From Metarhizium brunneum (lineage: Eukaryota; Ascomycota; Sordariomycetes; Hypocreales; Clavicipitaceae): 64,000 nucleotides of DNA. Below are positions 24,484 through 35,340 of the stretch, piece after piece. The stretch covers positions 2,666,001 through 2,730,000 of the forward strand of contig NC_089423.1 of the NCBI RefSeq assembly GCF_013426205.1, read 5' to 3'. How positions within the stretch are numbered: position 1 is the first letter of the stretch; each line of letters begins with the position of its first letter. The position numbers and the translations under genes were made by a program. The notes beneath the pieces were generated by a model. It was given only the letters and a program-made list of their open reading frames with translations, made no database searches and was not told where the DNA came from.

Positions 24484-25405
24484 GGTGAGAGGCGTATGAA
24501 GACGCAAAGCACTGAAATGTTGCAATTGGCAAAAGGGCAAGCAAAGAGCTCCGAGGTCGCTACTGCGGTCTTGTGGTCTTGGAGGCAAACAAGTTAAAGC
24601 TGAAAGTCTGAAAAGTAGCTCACTTGAAAAAACAAAGAAACACAAAAGCTGTTCAACGGGGGACTCGTGACAGATATATATTCCCCCCAGATGATCCAGC
24701 CATGGCAGGCTTCGGCATCAGGATGCGGATTACATTCGCACGCCCGCCGGTTGGCAAGCATTCACCCACGGCCCCCTCTTTGCCTGCAACTCATGTAAAA
24801 CCCAACCCTAATCATGAGAAACATACACAGATCCGGCAGCCGAAACCCCGCAAAAAGGTCTTGAACCAAGCACTGCTAGTACGACTAGCACTGAATTACT
24901 GATTCACCCGGTCCAGGCGGACACTCCGTTCACAAGCCGGCTGCAGCATCCGGCGGATAACCCCGTTCCTATTGGCCAGAGTTTCTAGAATCTCGGATGA
25001 CGGTGAATTGCCGCCAGAGGTTCCCGACCGCGTCACGGGCGCCTTGGTCACATTTTGGCCCGAGCTCAGCCAATGATGGGGGAGGGATCATTGTTTTACC
25101 TGAGCTGTCCATGCTGACATCATTCATGGTCCCGAGGCGCGAGATCGGAAGGAGTAGTAGTAATAGTAGATACGTACCGACTGAATGAATACGCATCTGC
25201 AATGACATTCGACATTCTATATTCTACATTCCCGCATTCATCGTGAATTCTGAATCATGAATACCTTAAACTCGACCTCGCAATAGCCCCGCGGGTGTCC
25301 AGTTGCCCTGGCACAAAGTATCAACTCACATCCAAACCTCACCTCTTCAGACTTCACGACGCACATCTACTGCAACACCACAACTCTAAACTCCAAACTC
25401 CAGCA
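24484..25405. promoter_or_regulatory. Shared divergent promoter of the dioxygenase/cyclase pair
   Basis: The 922 bases separate the two start codons. Near the midpoint (24944) lie two inverted CGG/CCG pairs: CGG-N5-CCG at 24918-24928 and the perfect ATCCGGCGGAT at 24948-24958. Such pairs are the usual targets of Zn2Cys6 regulators. A TATA-like run occurs at 24673-24681 on the dioxygenase side. Regulator and inducer are not identifiable from sequence. Confidence 0.6.
24948..24958. promoter_or_regulatory. Candidate Zn2Cys6 binding site CCG-N1-CGG
   Basis: The palindrome ATCCGGCGGAT sits almost exactly midway between two divergent aromatic-catabolism genes, 30 bases from another inverted site (24918-24928). 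Confidence 0.5.
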
Positions 25406-26643
25406 ATGCCCGTCCACCACCTCATGGTCGGCACCTGGACGCCGCCAGGAGCAATCTTCACTTTCGCCTTTGACGACCAAAAGCTCACCGTCGAGCTCAT
25501 CAAGCGGACACCAATCCCTGAAGATGAACCCATTTCCTGGATGACTTTCGATGTAGAGCCTCCTCGCGACTTTCGCTTGATATCCCGAAGAAAAAATATC
25601 AAAAATCCTGACACACACAACAGCACTCCAAAAAGAACATCTACGGCGCCGCCATGAAGAAATGGTCCAGCTTCGCCGTCGAATCCCCCACAACCATCAC
25701 CCACCAAGCCTCCCACCCAATGCTTCATCAACGTATGCATATCCCCCCTTTCCCTCCTCCTCCTTCATACTAAATCCCCAAACACCATGTAGCCGAAGCG
25801 TCGTCGCCGTCCACCAACACACGTGCCATCTTCCTCCTGGCCGCCAAGCAGCCACCCTACGCAGTATACTGCAACCCGTTCTACAGCCACGCCGGCCACG
25901 GCACCGTCTTCGCCTCATCCCCCTCGGGAGCCCTCGACACCGCCGTCCAGCACTACGCCTACCAGCCCGACTCAGGCATCCACGGCATGGTCTTCGACCC
26001 GTCAGAAACCTACCTCTACTCCGCAGACCTCAAGGCCAACAAGCTCTGGGTTCACCGGCGCCTGGCGGAAGCGCCCTCGCCCCCCCAGAGCGCGACTCTC
26101 GAGCTCGTCGGCAGCGTGGAATGCCCCGACGCCAGAGACCACCCCCGCTGGGTGGCCATGCACCCCTCGGGGAACTACCTGTACGCCCTCATGGAGAAGG
26201 GCAACCGGCTCTGCGAGTACCTCATTGATCCCGCGACGCACATGCCCGTCTACACGCACAGGCAGTACCCCCTCATCCCGCCTGGCATTCCCGACCCCTG
26301 GACCATGTATCGTGCCGATGTGTGCTCGCTGTCTCACTCGGGCGATTATCTGTTTGCCACCTCGAGGGCAAACGCGTTTGATTTGACAGGCTACATTGCC
26401 GCCTTTAAGCTGGCCAAGAACGGCGCCATCGAGAGACAGATATGCCTGAACCCTACACCCACCAGTGGCGGTCACAGCAATGCCGTCGCCCCCAGTGACT
26501 GGTGCGATGACTGGGTGGCCATCACCGATGACCAGGAAGGCTGGCTGGAGATTTATCGCTGGCAGGATGAGTTTTTAGCGCGCGTTGCTAGAGTGAGAGT
26601 GCCTGAGCCAGGATTCGGCATGAATGCCATTTGGTATGATTGA
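25406..26643 (+). CDS. 3-carboxy-cis,cis-muconate cyclase (lactonising, beta-propeller)
   Basis: Exons 25406..25552, 25624..25732 and 25793..26643 give 368 residues. The protein begins MPVHHLMVGTWTPPGAIFTF. The joins restore SWMTFD-HSKKNIYGAAMKKW and ASHPMLHQ-PEASSPSTNTRAIFLLAAKQ, which align along the fungal carboxymuconate lactonising enzyme, a seven-bladed propeller unrelated to the bacterial type. Conserved segments include GIHGMVFDPSETYLYSADL, DHPRWVAMHPSGNYLYALME, PTPTSGGHSNAVAP, ITDDQEGWLEIYRW and the C-terminus PEPGFGMNAIWYD. It turns 3-carboxy-cis,cis-muconate into the muconolactone on the way to beta-ketoadipate, in the cytosol. Divergence from the dioxygenase gene fits co-regulation. 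The three-exon model is fully in frame. Confidence 0.94.
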
Positions 26644-26960
26644 GGAATTTATTGGTTTTCGTTGCATAGCCATCTTCGACAATAGAATTGAGCACCATTT
26701 GAAACCTTTTCATCTTTGGCCCGTGCGGTATGAACCTGGCTCTTGAATCTTAGGAAATCAATTGTCCCACAACTCCCCCCCTAAAAAAATACCGACAATG
26801 ACAATTAAAAAAACCTGACCCAAGTACACCAATGCGAAATGCTATTTTGTTTGTTAATTCCTCCGAACAATACAGTCTTCACCAATGGCCCATGACCAAT
26901 AATAATATATATGAACCGCTCATATTCTCAATAAAAGCCGCTATTCCCACGTATCCCGGG
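26644..26960. other. Convergent intergenic region
   Basis: It is 3' to both neighbouring genes, AT-rich, with A and T runs. No gene is seen. Confidence 0.5.
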
Positions 26961-28907
26961 TCATTGGCGCTCTGGCGTTTTGGATTTAGCCTTGTCCTTT
27001 TTTGACTTGTCGGATCCGTACCCGTTCTCCTGTCCGCCACCATTCAAGCTGATCGTATTGAGCAGAGGTGTTGACTCATCACCCTCCGTGACATCGTCCT
27101 GTTTAAGCACCGGTCCGTCAACCGGTCTGCCATTACCGTCACCCGCAACAAAAGTTGTCACACTCAGGCCCTGTTTAATCTTGAACACATTGGTCCGAGT
27201 ATTTCGAGGATTAGCCGCACGGTTCGAGGGAGCCAGGTGTCGAAGTTGCTGTTTCATTTCGTCTAATGATGCCTTGAAGGGCACGGGTTTGTTGTTGGGT
27301 GTACCGTCTGGTCCAGCAGAGCCGCGCCGTTTCATAAAGGTGGCCGTCTTGGCAACCCTTTCTGGAACTCCTTCGCTCATCGCTCCAGGTGAGCCAACCA
27401 AGGGCTCGGGAAGATCAAGGTTTTCTGCAAGGTGAACCAGGGCTGCGCCATCTCCTGGTTTCCGGCCCACGGCGGCGGCGCCGGCTTCGGCATGAATGCG
27501 TCGGGCTCGAGGAGCCGGTGTCAGACGCCGAATCGCCTTGTGTACATCAACATACACGTCTGATTCGTCCACGATTTCCCTAAATTTACCGTAAGATACC
27601 GACCTTCATACAAATTTCAGTGTGAACTCACTCTCCGATAAGCTCCTCAATGACATCCTCCAGTGTAACAACGCCCAAAGCACCGTGATCAGATCCAGGA
27701 TGATCCGATACCAAAACCATGTGAGATTTGCCTTCCTGGAAAAAGTTAATAATATCCAAGCAGCTGGTTTCTGGTCTGGTCTCAACAATGGCCCCAAGAG
27801 GAATTTCTCGGACAGGTATTCTGTCTTCCGGGTCGTATGTGATGAGAGTCTTGACGAGGAGCATGCCAACAAAGTCTGTAGCGTTGCCTGAGCGATAAAT
27901 GGGGATGCGAGAGTAACCGGACGACAGAATATTATCCATTGTCTTTTCATCCAAAACGTGATCTTCAGCCAAAGTGAACACATCAGTCATGGGAGTCATG
28001 ACCTCTGATACGGGTTTATCTTTGAGGTCCAGAACAGCGGTGATGATAGTCACTTCGTCTTGATTTAGTCGCTCGGACAGTTCTCCAAGAGACTTGTGAA
28101 GAGTCACTAGGGTCTTGAGGCCACTCTTTTTATACACTGTGCCATGGTCCTCGCCGAGGATCCAATCAAGTAGCTTCGCGGTTGGCCACGCAACAGGACT
28201 CATGAGGTACATTAATATGAGAACAGGTGTCGACATATATCCGCCAATAGGCAGGCCGTAGCGGACGCAGATAGACTGAGGGACGATTTCGCCAAAGATG
28301 ACTATAAACTGAAGCGTTAGGGAAAATACTCCTTCCACAGGGGTTGCCAGTTGAAACTAACCAATGAGAACAGTACTGCCGACAACAGCAGCAACACCGC
28401 CACCCAATGTCCTATCGAGGACAACAGGCAACGATTCGTTCACAATAACGTTGGCGAGGAGCAAAGTAACGAGAACCCAATGCTTGCCCTTGTTCAACAA
28501 GCTCAACACTCTCTTGGCATTCTTGTATTGCGGTTCCATTGGATCGCCAGACACGACTTGAAGATAAATGCTATCTTGCCCCATCAAGCTATAGCAAAGA
28601 CGTGGTCAGCATGGATGTCATGAATACCCGGACATCGGGCAGCTCAAGCAGTTGCATCGTGAGCTAGAGGACTGTCAACTTACGCAATGGTTAAGCCAGC
28701 AAAAGCCCCGCCAAGCAACACGAGGGCCATTGAGGCCACATAAAGCACCCACACGGGTGTCCCTTCGGGGTCATGATGACCATGCGGCTCTGTCTGGACC
28801 AATGGCGCAGCTGCGACGGACGACAAGCCAACGCCCAATACACGACCCATCCCCAGGACGCATGTTCGAAAGCTTGCAAAGCCTCCAGAGCCACCGTTAC
28901 GTTGCAT
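26961..28907 (-). CDS. CNNM/Mam3-like membrane protein with DUF21 and CBS domains
   Basis: Exons 28907..28684, 28588..28362, 28301..27632 and 27579..26961 on the minus strand give 579 residues. An N-terminal hydrophobic segment (CVLGMGRVLGVGLSSVAAAP), possibly a signal sequence, precedes the DUF21 transporter domain: VWVLYVASMALVLLGGAFAG, then LTIALMGQDSIYLQVV across a join, VIFGEIVPQSICVRYGL and the gate helix. Two CBS repeats follow (KPVSEVMTPMTDVFTL and IPLGAIVETRPETSCLDI), ending in VTLEDVIEELIGEEIVDESDVYV. The tail is long and hydrophilic. Yeast Mam3 is a vacuolar-membrane protein linked to Mg/metal homeostasis, and animal CNNMs are linked to Mg2+ transport. The same broad role is inferred here. 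The third exon begins at the second of two close AG sites (28301), required by frame. Confidence 0.92.
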
Positions 28908-30074
28908 AATCGGCCGTAGAGAATACTCGGTATCAGAAGCGGGGAGATAATTGCCTGGACAAACAGTTGTCGCGCTCGTGGGGTTGAGAAAGTCCGACTG
29001 TTGATGCCTAGGACAGCGCTGGAAGTAGGCCGACGAGTACAAAAGATGTTCGATTAAAAAAACCTATAAAAGCCGATATAAGCTCTGACAAAATGGTTTT
29101 AATCTCAGTCCGTGGGCACAAGCGACTCCACGTCCACCAGTAGTTGGTTCTTGTGTAGGCGATCGCAAACTTTCGAAGGCGTCAAGGATGCAAGGGTTGG
29201 CGGTGGCGAAAGTAAATTCGGAGAATTACAATATTACCCGACCGATCGAATGGCGCTTGGCCGTGCGGCCACGATGCAGCAATGCGTCGTCAAGTCGTAG
29301 CTAGAATAGCCAGCAATGGATGAACGAGGTGACAAGAAGTTTAAGTTGGATGAGACTGCTGGAGCTGGTGCTAATAAATGTCTGCTGCTGTCTGCCATTG
29401 ACGGATAACGGTGGGGACATGCTGAGCAGAACAACAGGCAGGTGCCACAGGCCCGTACCTGCTGTGACATTACTGCACACAAGAAGCTAGGGTGAGCGAC
29501 GGAGGGTGGGGCCATATGCGCGTATTGATTAGCTGCATGTTCCGACTCTTTCAGGACCCTTGTACCTTTGGGAGGCTCTGGCCGCAATTTGCCAATCAGA
29601 ACATCATCACTTCCATGATCTGTTCAAATGGTTTGGGAGCGATGATCTCGTTGATCAGTCAGGAACAGCCTACGCCAAGATGAGGCAATGTGCATAGCCT
29701 GTGTCGAGGGGGTAGATACATGCATCCTTACGTAAGACTGGTAGGCTTTCGATAAAAGAGTTTCTTCTCGAGACTCGCGTGGATGGGCTGGCGACCATCA
29801 TCCCAATTATTACAGCCGTTGCAGTGGAGTCCAAACCGAGGTCTCCACGGATGCTTGTGCATGTCGCAATAATACTACAAGGTACCTACCGTAGTATGTA
29901 CATATGTATGTAGGTATGTATTCTATCTGTACGTACATACATGCAATTGTATCCCCATTGCCCCATGAGGCAGTCAGTCAAGTGGCATGTTGGTTGTATC
30001 TTCAATTCAAAACTTGACGTTTTCCCCCCTTCGCCTCCCTTTTGTTGTTTTATAGGCTTGGAAAAGCTGCCTCA
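28908..30074. other. Intergenic region between CNNM-like and PGDH genes
   Basis: It contains the promoter of the CNNM-like gene and the 3' flank of the PGDH gene. Around 29880-29945 there is a run of GTAC/TATG-rich sequence (repeated TACATA, GTATGTAGGTATG). No ORF with a recognisable domain is present. Confidence 0.5.
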
Positions 30075-31793
30075 TCACAATTGTATCAAGCTGACATCCA
30101 AAACACCTTCTGACTTGCGCAGTCCTTCCATAACTTTTGCGTCAACTTCGCCATCGACCCCCAGAATCATAAGAGCCTCATTGTCCTTCTGAGTCGGAGG
30201 CGTGTTGTGACCCTGTCGGGCTTCGGCATCAAGACTGGCCACCTGCATATATCGAATGTTAATGCCATGAGAGCCGAGGACCATGCCCACCCCACCAATC
30301 TTGCCAGGTTCATCGTAATTGTGAAGAATGATCAGAGTACCCTCGGGACTAAAGGTTGCGTTGAAGCAGTCCAATTTTGAAATATAAACCCTCTTGTCGG
30401 AGGCATATCCCTCTATGATTTGCTCTGTTTTGCCCCCGGTTGGCCCGTCGGCAATCGACTTCAAAGTCACCAGGTTTGAAAAAGTCATGTCTTTCGATTG
30501 GTGTACGTGTGTCTCGTTGATTATAATGCCCTTCTCTTTGGCGATAAGGGCGGCATTAACGATGTTGACGTAGGAGTCGCTAAACGAAGCTACAAGGCCC
30601 TTGACGAGAGCAGCAAAGAGTGGCTTCGTATTGGGCATCCCAGCCAGGCCGCCGTGATAGATGAGCTCAAACTTGCGATCGCCAATCATGCCTCCCTTGT
30701 CCTTGACGAAATGCTGGGTATAGAGGCGTCCCATTTTCTCGACCAGTTGCACCGCAGGTTGAAGCTTCCGGTACTCTTCCGGCAAGATTATGGGGGCATT
30801 GACGGCACTTGTCGGCAGGCCACCACGCAGGATCTCAAGCATCTGTGTGCATACGTCCATGGATACGTTTTCCTGTGCTTCCACCGTGGAAGCTCCTAGA
30901 TGTGGTGTGGCCACGGTCTTGGGATGCCTGGCGAGCTGCGCAGCGACGGAATCAGGCGCAAGAGGCTCAGTGGTGAAGACATCCAAGCCTGCGCCAGCAA
31001 TCCATCCTTCGTCTAGGCCCTTGAGAAGCGCGGCTTCATTGTAAACCCCACCTCGGGCGACGTTAAGAATCCGAGCCGTCTTCTTCATTGTCTTTAGCTC
31101 TGCCTCACCAATCAAATCCATTGTCGTTGCCAGCAGCGGTGTGTGAATGGTGAGGAAATCAACCTGTGGCAGCATGTCCTTGAGGCTTGGTACGAGCTCA
31201 ACGCCTGCTTGGCGAGCAAGATCAGCACTGGCATAGGGGTCGACGGCTTTGACCTGCATTCCCAAGCCCTTGGCCATTCTGGCAACATTCAGGCCAACTT
31301 TGCCTAGGCCAACGATGCCGAGCGTCTTGCGACCAACCTCCACTCCAACAAGCTTGCTTCGCTCCCATTTTCCTTCTTTGATGGTCCCGTCGGCACGGCC
31401 AACATTTCTGGCCGTCGCTAGCAGCAGGGCAATGGTGTGCTCGGCGGCTGCCAAGATATTTCCTGCAGGAGAGTTGATGACAATGATGCCCTGCGTCGTA
31501 GCCGCTGGCACATTGATGTTGTCGACACCAACACCAGCACGTGCCACCACCTTGAGCTTCTTGCCTGCTTGCAGCACCTCTGGTGTGACTTTGGTTTCTG
31601 ATCTAACGATGAGACCCTGATAGCTAGGGATGAGAGAAATGACTTCTTCGGCGGAAAGTCCCAGCTTGACATCGACATCGTAATGGGGTGTAAGCAGAGC
31701 AAGGCCGTCAGACGAGACTTTCTCGGGGACAAGAATACGAGCTCTCGCAGGAAGAGAGTCTGGTGTCAGATTTAAGAGGGCAGAGGGTGTCAT
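30075..31793 (-). CDS. D-3-phosphoglycerate dehydrogenase, long (ASB + ACT) form
   Basis: An intronless gene of 572 residues. Residues ~18-330 form the NAD-dependent 2-hydroxyacid dehydrogenase core. The dinucleotide motif is GIVGLGKVGLNVARMAKGLG (about 159-178), and the catalytic triad is visible as Arg247 (NVARGG), Glu276 (TTEP) and His298 (TPHLGAS). An intermediate allosteric domain (about 335-470) and a C-terminal ACT domain (TLIILHNYDEPGKIGGVGMV, ending LDVSLIQL) follow. It oxidises 3-phosphoglycerate to phosphohydroxypyruvate, the first step of serine synthesis. The domain order is that of the long bacterial/plant/animal type rather than the shorter yeast Ser3/Ser33 type. The ACT domain suggests serine feedback, but this is not shown by sequence alone. 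The start ATG is at 31793. Confidence 0.94.
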   Translation of the reverse strand: MTPSALLNLTPDSLPARARILVPEKVSSDGLALLTPHYDVDVKLGLSAEEVISLIPSYQGLIVRSETKVTPEVLQAGKKLKVVARAGVGVDNINVPAATTQGIIVINSPAGNILAAAEHTIALLLATARNVGRADGTIKEGKWERSKLVGVEVGRKTLGIVGLGKVGLNVARMAKGLGMQVKAVDPYASADLARQAGVELVPSLKDMLPQVDFLTIHTPLLATTMDLIGEAELKTMKKTARILNVARGGVYNEAALLKGLDEGWIAGAGLDVFTTEPLAPDSVAAQLARHPKTVATPHLGASTVEAQENVSMDVCTQMLEILRGGLPTSAVNAPIILPEEYRKLQPAVQLVEKMGRLYTQHFVKDKGGMIGDRKFELIYHGGLAGMPNTKPLFAALVKGLVASFSDSYVNIVNAALIAKEKGIIINETHVHQSKDMTFSNLVTLKSIADGPTGGKTEQIIEGYASDKRVYISKLDCFNATFSPEGTLIILHNYDEPGKIGGVGMVLGSHGINIRYMQVASLDAEARQGHNTPPTQKDNEALMILGVDGEVDAKVMEGLRKSEGVLDVSLIQL

Positions 31794-34105
31794 GATGATG
31801 GGAAGGAGGAAAGAGGACCCCGAGTACGATTAGTTTCAGGCGCAGGGGTACAATAATGGTGCAAAGGCAAAGACTCGAAAGTAATCAGGTTGGAAGAGAG
31901 AAGGGACAGAAGAATCAGGGTCAAGGTCAGGGCCAGGGCCAGGCAAGGAAGGCTGGGGGGTAGAACTAGATTTATTAACCCATTGCCCAAAGCCAAAATG
32001 ACGTTTATGGTTTCCTGCCACTCGGGTCAGACTGGATTGCCAGAGTGATTGCCATGTACTCTGTACGGCAACCCTTGGATGCAGGCAACCAGGGAGCGAA
32101 TCGAAGTACTAGCTGGCGTACATGTTGGGCCGAATCAAATCTCTGTCCTAGCCAGACAGCCCAAATGCGTCCAGCATGAATGTGCCCTGTGGTTCCCGGT
32201 CGTGGTGATGCAAGCCAATGCGGACTGCATCCAGATGCCGCAGATGTTGCTTTGTCTGACTGGGGCGAATCATCAGGGTCGCCGGAGACGCTTTACCACC
32301 CATGTTTGCCATGCTACACGAACAGAATGACGGACGCTAATGGGTCAAGCCATACAAATGTCGAGGATTAGGCCTGCATGTTCTGAATGTCTCTCAAGGT
32401 GAGACATGTACTTTGTTGTGCGAGCAAGTTCTTTGCCCCTCCCCCGCCCTCGTCGTGGCTGACCCGTGTCTTCCATGTCCCGTAGCCTGTAGCCACGACC
32501 AGCACTTGAGACTTTGCGGACTTTGTGAGACCATGACCTGCAAACGTCGGCAGCGGATAGACAGACGCGTGCGGACCATTGGGGAGGCAAAAGAGGGTGA
32601 AGAGAGAGAGAGACTGGTTGCTGGCTGCTGGCGGGAAGGTTTAGGGGAGCGCCTCTGGACGGCTCCCCAGTCCAGATTGACAGAGCCAGTTTCGCCGCCA
32701 CCGGGCTGCTTTTGAAGGCCCAGATGTGCATGGCGTTGCGATCAGTTTATGGTTGGTGGGAGGCGGGCAGCACGAAAATGGTCACGGCTTACAGAGTACA
32801 GAGTACGGAGTAGGGGTTAAGCAATGAGGAGCGAGTTGAGAGCTGGCAACTTTGACAGGGCAGCTGCTGGCTCGCTGCTCTACTTCCCCACGTTGCATCG
32901 GAATGGCTGACGACTGTGATGAACCTCTCCAACCTCGCGTGCTCTAAGCTCGAGCTGCTGAGCGAGACCAACGGCCCCACCACTGCGGGCTGGCCTGACC
33001 AAGATACCGACCCGGTACCTAGCAGTACTTTCCAAGCGCCTAGTGCCTGCCGGGAACTTAGGGAGGTGCCCAAGTACTCTGTCGTCCCTACTTCGTAACT
33101 TTACCCTGTCCGTCACCTGCATCGAATATTCAGCGCAATTGCCCTCAGAACAAAGGTCTGCCGAGCCCCTACGACATGCAGATTCTAACTTGTACGATGA
33201 ACTGGCTATTCTTATTGAGCAGCGGGGCTTCAAGACGTGAGGTGATAATTCTTGGCGTCGAGCAAAGATTCCAACGCCAACTCTAAAAACCAGGTCGTTG
33301 CGTAATGTCGAGTGCACTTGGGTCAATCTCCAGCTCGGCCACATCCACGACAGCATCGTCAGACGCATCACGGCAATGGCCTGTCTCGAGTCTCGACAAC
33401 CGCCCGTCGATTGGGCTTTCCAGCAAGGGACGGAATCTGTGTAAAAAAAAAATTGCTTCTTTTGCAATAATTGTGAGCACTTTCACTCGGTCTACTCCGT
33501 ATTTGATTCAGTAGTCCTAACCCGTCACTGCAGAGATCAGCGCCAAGCTGTGCATGAGGCACCTGCAGCCACACCAGGTAAGCTGCTCCACGGCTTGTTC
33601 CCAGAGTCGCGCAATATCTCTCCTCTTCCCCTTGGCGCAGCGGGCGGGTATTCCAATGAGGCATCCCATCCAGAAGCCGACTGCTTGTTTCTTGTTTGCC
33701 TTGCGTATTCGTGAGGTGGATTCAACCTTGGCCGAAGGGCACGTTTCCTGCATACAATTGCCATTTGGGCCGTCACAGATTCGCAGGTTCTGTGGCGCAA
33801 CAATATAACACTGTGTTGGTTGGTCTGGTAGACATTCAGGCCATGTCAATATATTGCGACGCCACCAGAGGATGGCGTACGGAATGCTTTATGCTTTGAC
33901 ACTTTACACAGTCCATTGTTTTTTGCCTATGGTTTCGCTGTGGCATGGGAATGCATCGCACAGCACCCCAAGGCTATCATTCTACATCTGGCCACTATAA
34001 GCAACACGTATTTGGTTTTGGCCAAACGAGAAGAATGAAAGTATGCCTACAGTTCTGGCATTAGCGCAACGCCATTCTGGCCTGCGTACCCCTGCATTAC
34101 TTGCT
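31794..34105. other. 2.3-kb intergenic region upstream of PGDH
   Basis: No supported gene. A CT/AG-rich leader lies near 31800-31960. Two exact copies of the dispersed 9-mer occur (32804-32812 and 33493-33501). The open frames at 32880-33849 are antisense shadows of one another with no known domain. Confidence 0.5.
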
Positions 34106-35340
34106 TTATACGCTGTACTTGTCACTGTACTTGTCATTCTGTACAACCTCGACCCAGTAGCCATCCGGATCAAGCAAGAATGCCACGTTCCTCATGCGAC
34201 CGTCTGTAAGTCGCTTCTTCCAATTACACTTGAGATCCTCGAAACGCTGGCAAGCAGCATCAAGGTCATCAACGGACACGCCTATCTACCAGTAAGAATG
34301 GGTCCTTTGAATTAAAATTTCGTTAGTCGACTAGAGGAGCACACTGGACTCACAGATATGCCCGAAACCCTGGGGTTCATCATTGCCATTGTGGTACTTA
34401 AAGTTGGCATCCTTCTCTGTGCCGTAGTTCCATGTCAGTTCGAGCAAGCCCTCACGGTTAGCCTGAGCAGTGCCCTGAGCCCCAGGGTATCCGAGGAAGT
34501 AGAGGTTGAATCCGGCAGCTTCATTCTCAGCAGTCTTTATGAGCGTCATTCCCATGACCTCTTGATAGAACTTTAGGGATTTTTCGGCATCTTTGACGCG
34601 AATCATGGTATGGTTCTGTCAAACATGTCAGGGAATTGATCACTTAGGCAGGGTCAGCCATGGGCTCCAGAGTCTCACCATTCGGTAGGTATTTGGATCA
34701 GTCTCCTTGATATTCTCAGTCTCCTCCAACGATTTCTGTCCAATGATTTCGACCCAGTAGCCATCAGGGTCCAGAACAAAGGCAATATGCTTCATCCGGC
34801 CATCAGTAAGCTTCTTTTGGAACTTGTATCCGGCATCCTCGAGACGCTGGCAAGCGGCCTGGATGTTGTCCACACTAATGCAGGTGTGGCCGAAGCCACG
34901 ATGCGGCTCTTTGTTGCCGGTGTTCACGGTATAGTTGGGGTCGTTCTCAGTGCCGTAGTTGTGAGTCAGCTCGACAACACCTTCGCGGTTCACGTGGGAG
35001 TTGCCGTGGGAAACAGCCTGGGGACCGTTGTATCCCATAAAGTACAAATCAAACTTGGCCTCCGGGAATTCATATTTCTTGACTAGCGACATGCCCAAGA
35101 ACTCGTAGAACTTGACTGCCATTCATCACGGACCATCAGCACGACTCCCGAAGTAGCCAAGGCCAGTGCACGCATCGCTGCAAAGTTCTGGAAAGCTCAC
35201 CGGACTCCTTGGCATCCTTAACTCGAATCCTGGAAAATTTTACGTCAGCCAGGGCTCATTGGATAGGGATCAACGATACGGGTTCAGACTTGCATCGAGT
35301 GGTTAAACTTGTATGTGTTGGTGTTGGTTGTGGCCGCCAT
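34106..35340 (-). CDS. Glyoxalase I (lactoylglutathione lyase), two fused domains
   Basis: Five exons on the minus strand, 35340..35294, 35229..35201, 35115..34679, 34615..34354 and 34281..34106, give 316 residues. Two tandem VOC/glyoxalase units are present. The first runs NHSMIRVKDAKES...GVVELTHNYG...GFGHTCISVD...LDPDGYWVEI, the second NHTMIRVKDAEKS...GLLELTWNYG...GFGHICVSVD...LDPDGYWVEV. The metal-ligand positions His14 and Glu74 of unit 1 have counterparts in unit 2. The family isomerises the hemithioacetal of methylglyoxal and glutathione to lactoylglutathione in the cytosol, as in yeast Glo1 (similar length). Intron 1 (35293..35230) begins GCAAGT, not GT. Only that junction gives NHS-M-IRVKD, so it is a GC-AG intron. 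Exon 2 is just 29 nt. Confidence 0.93.
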
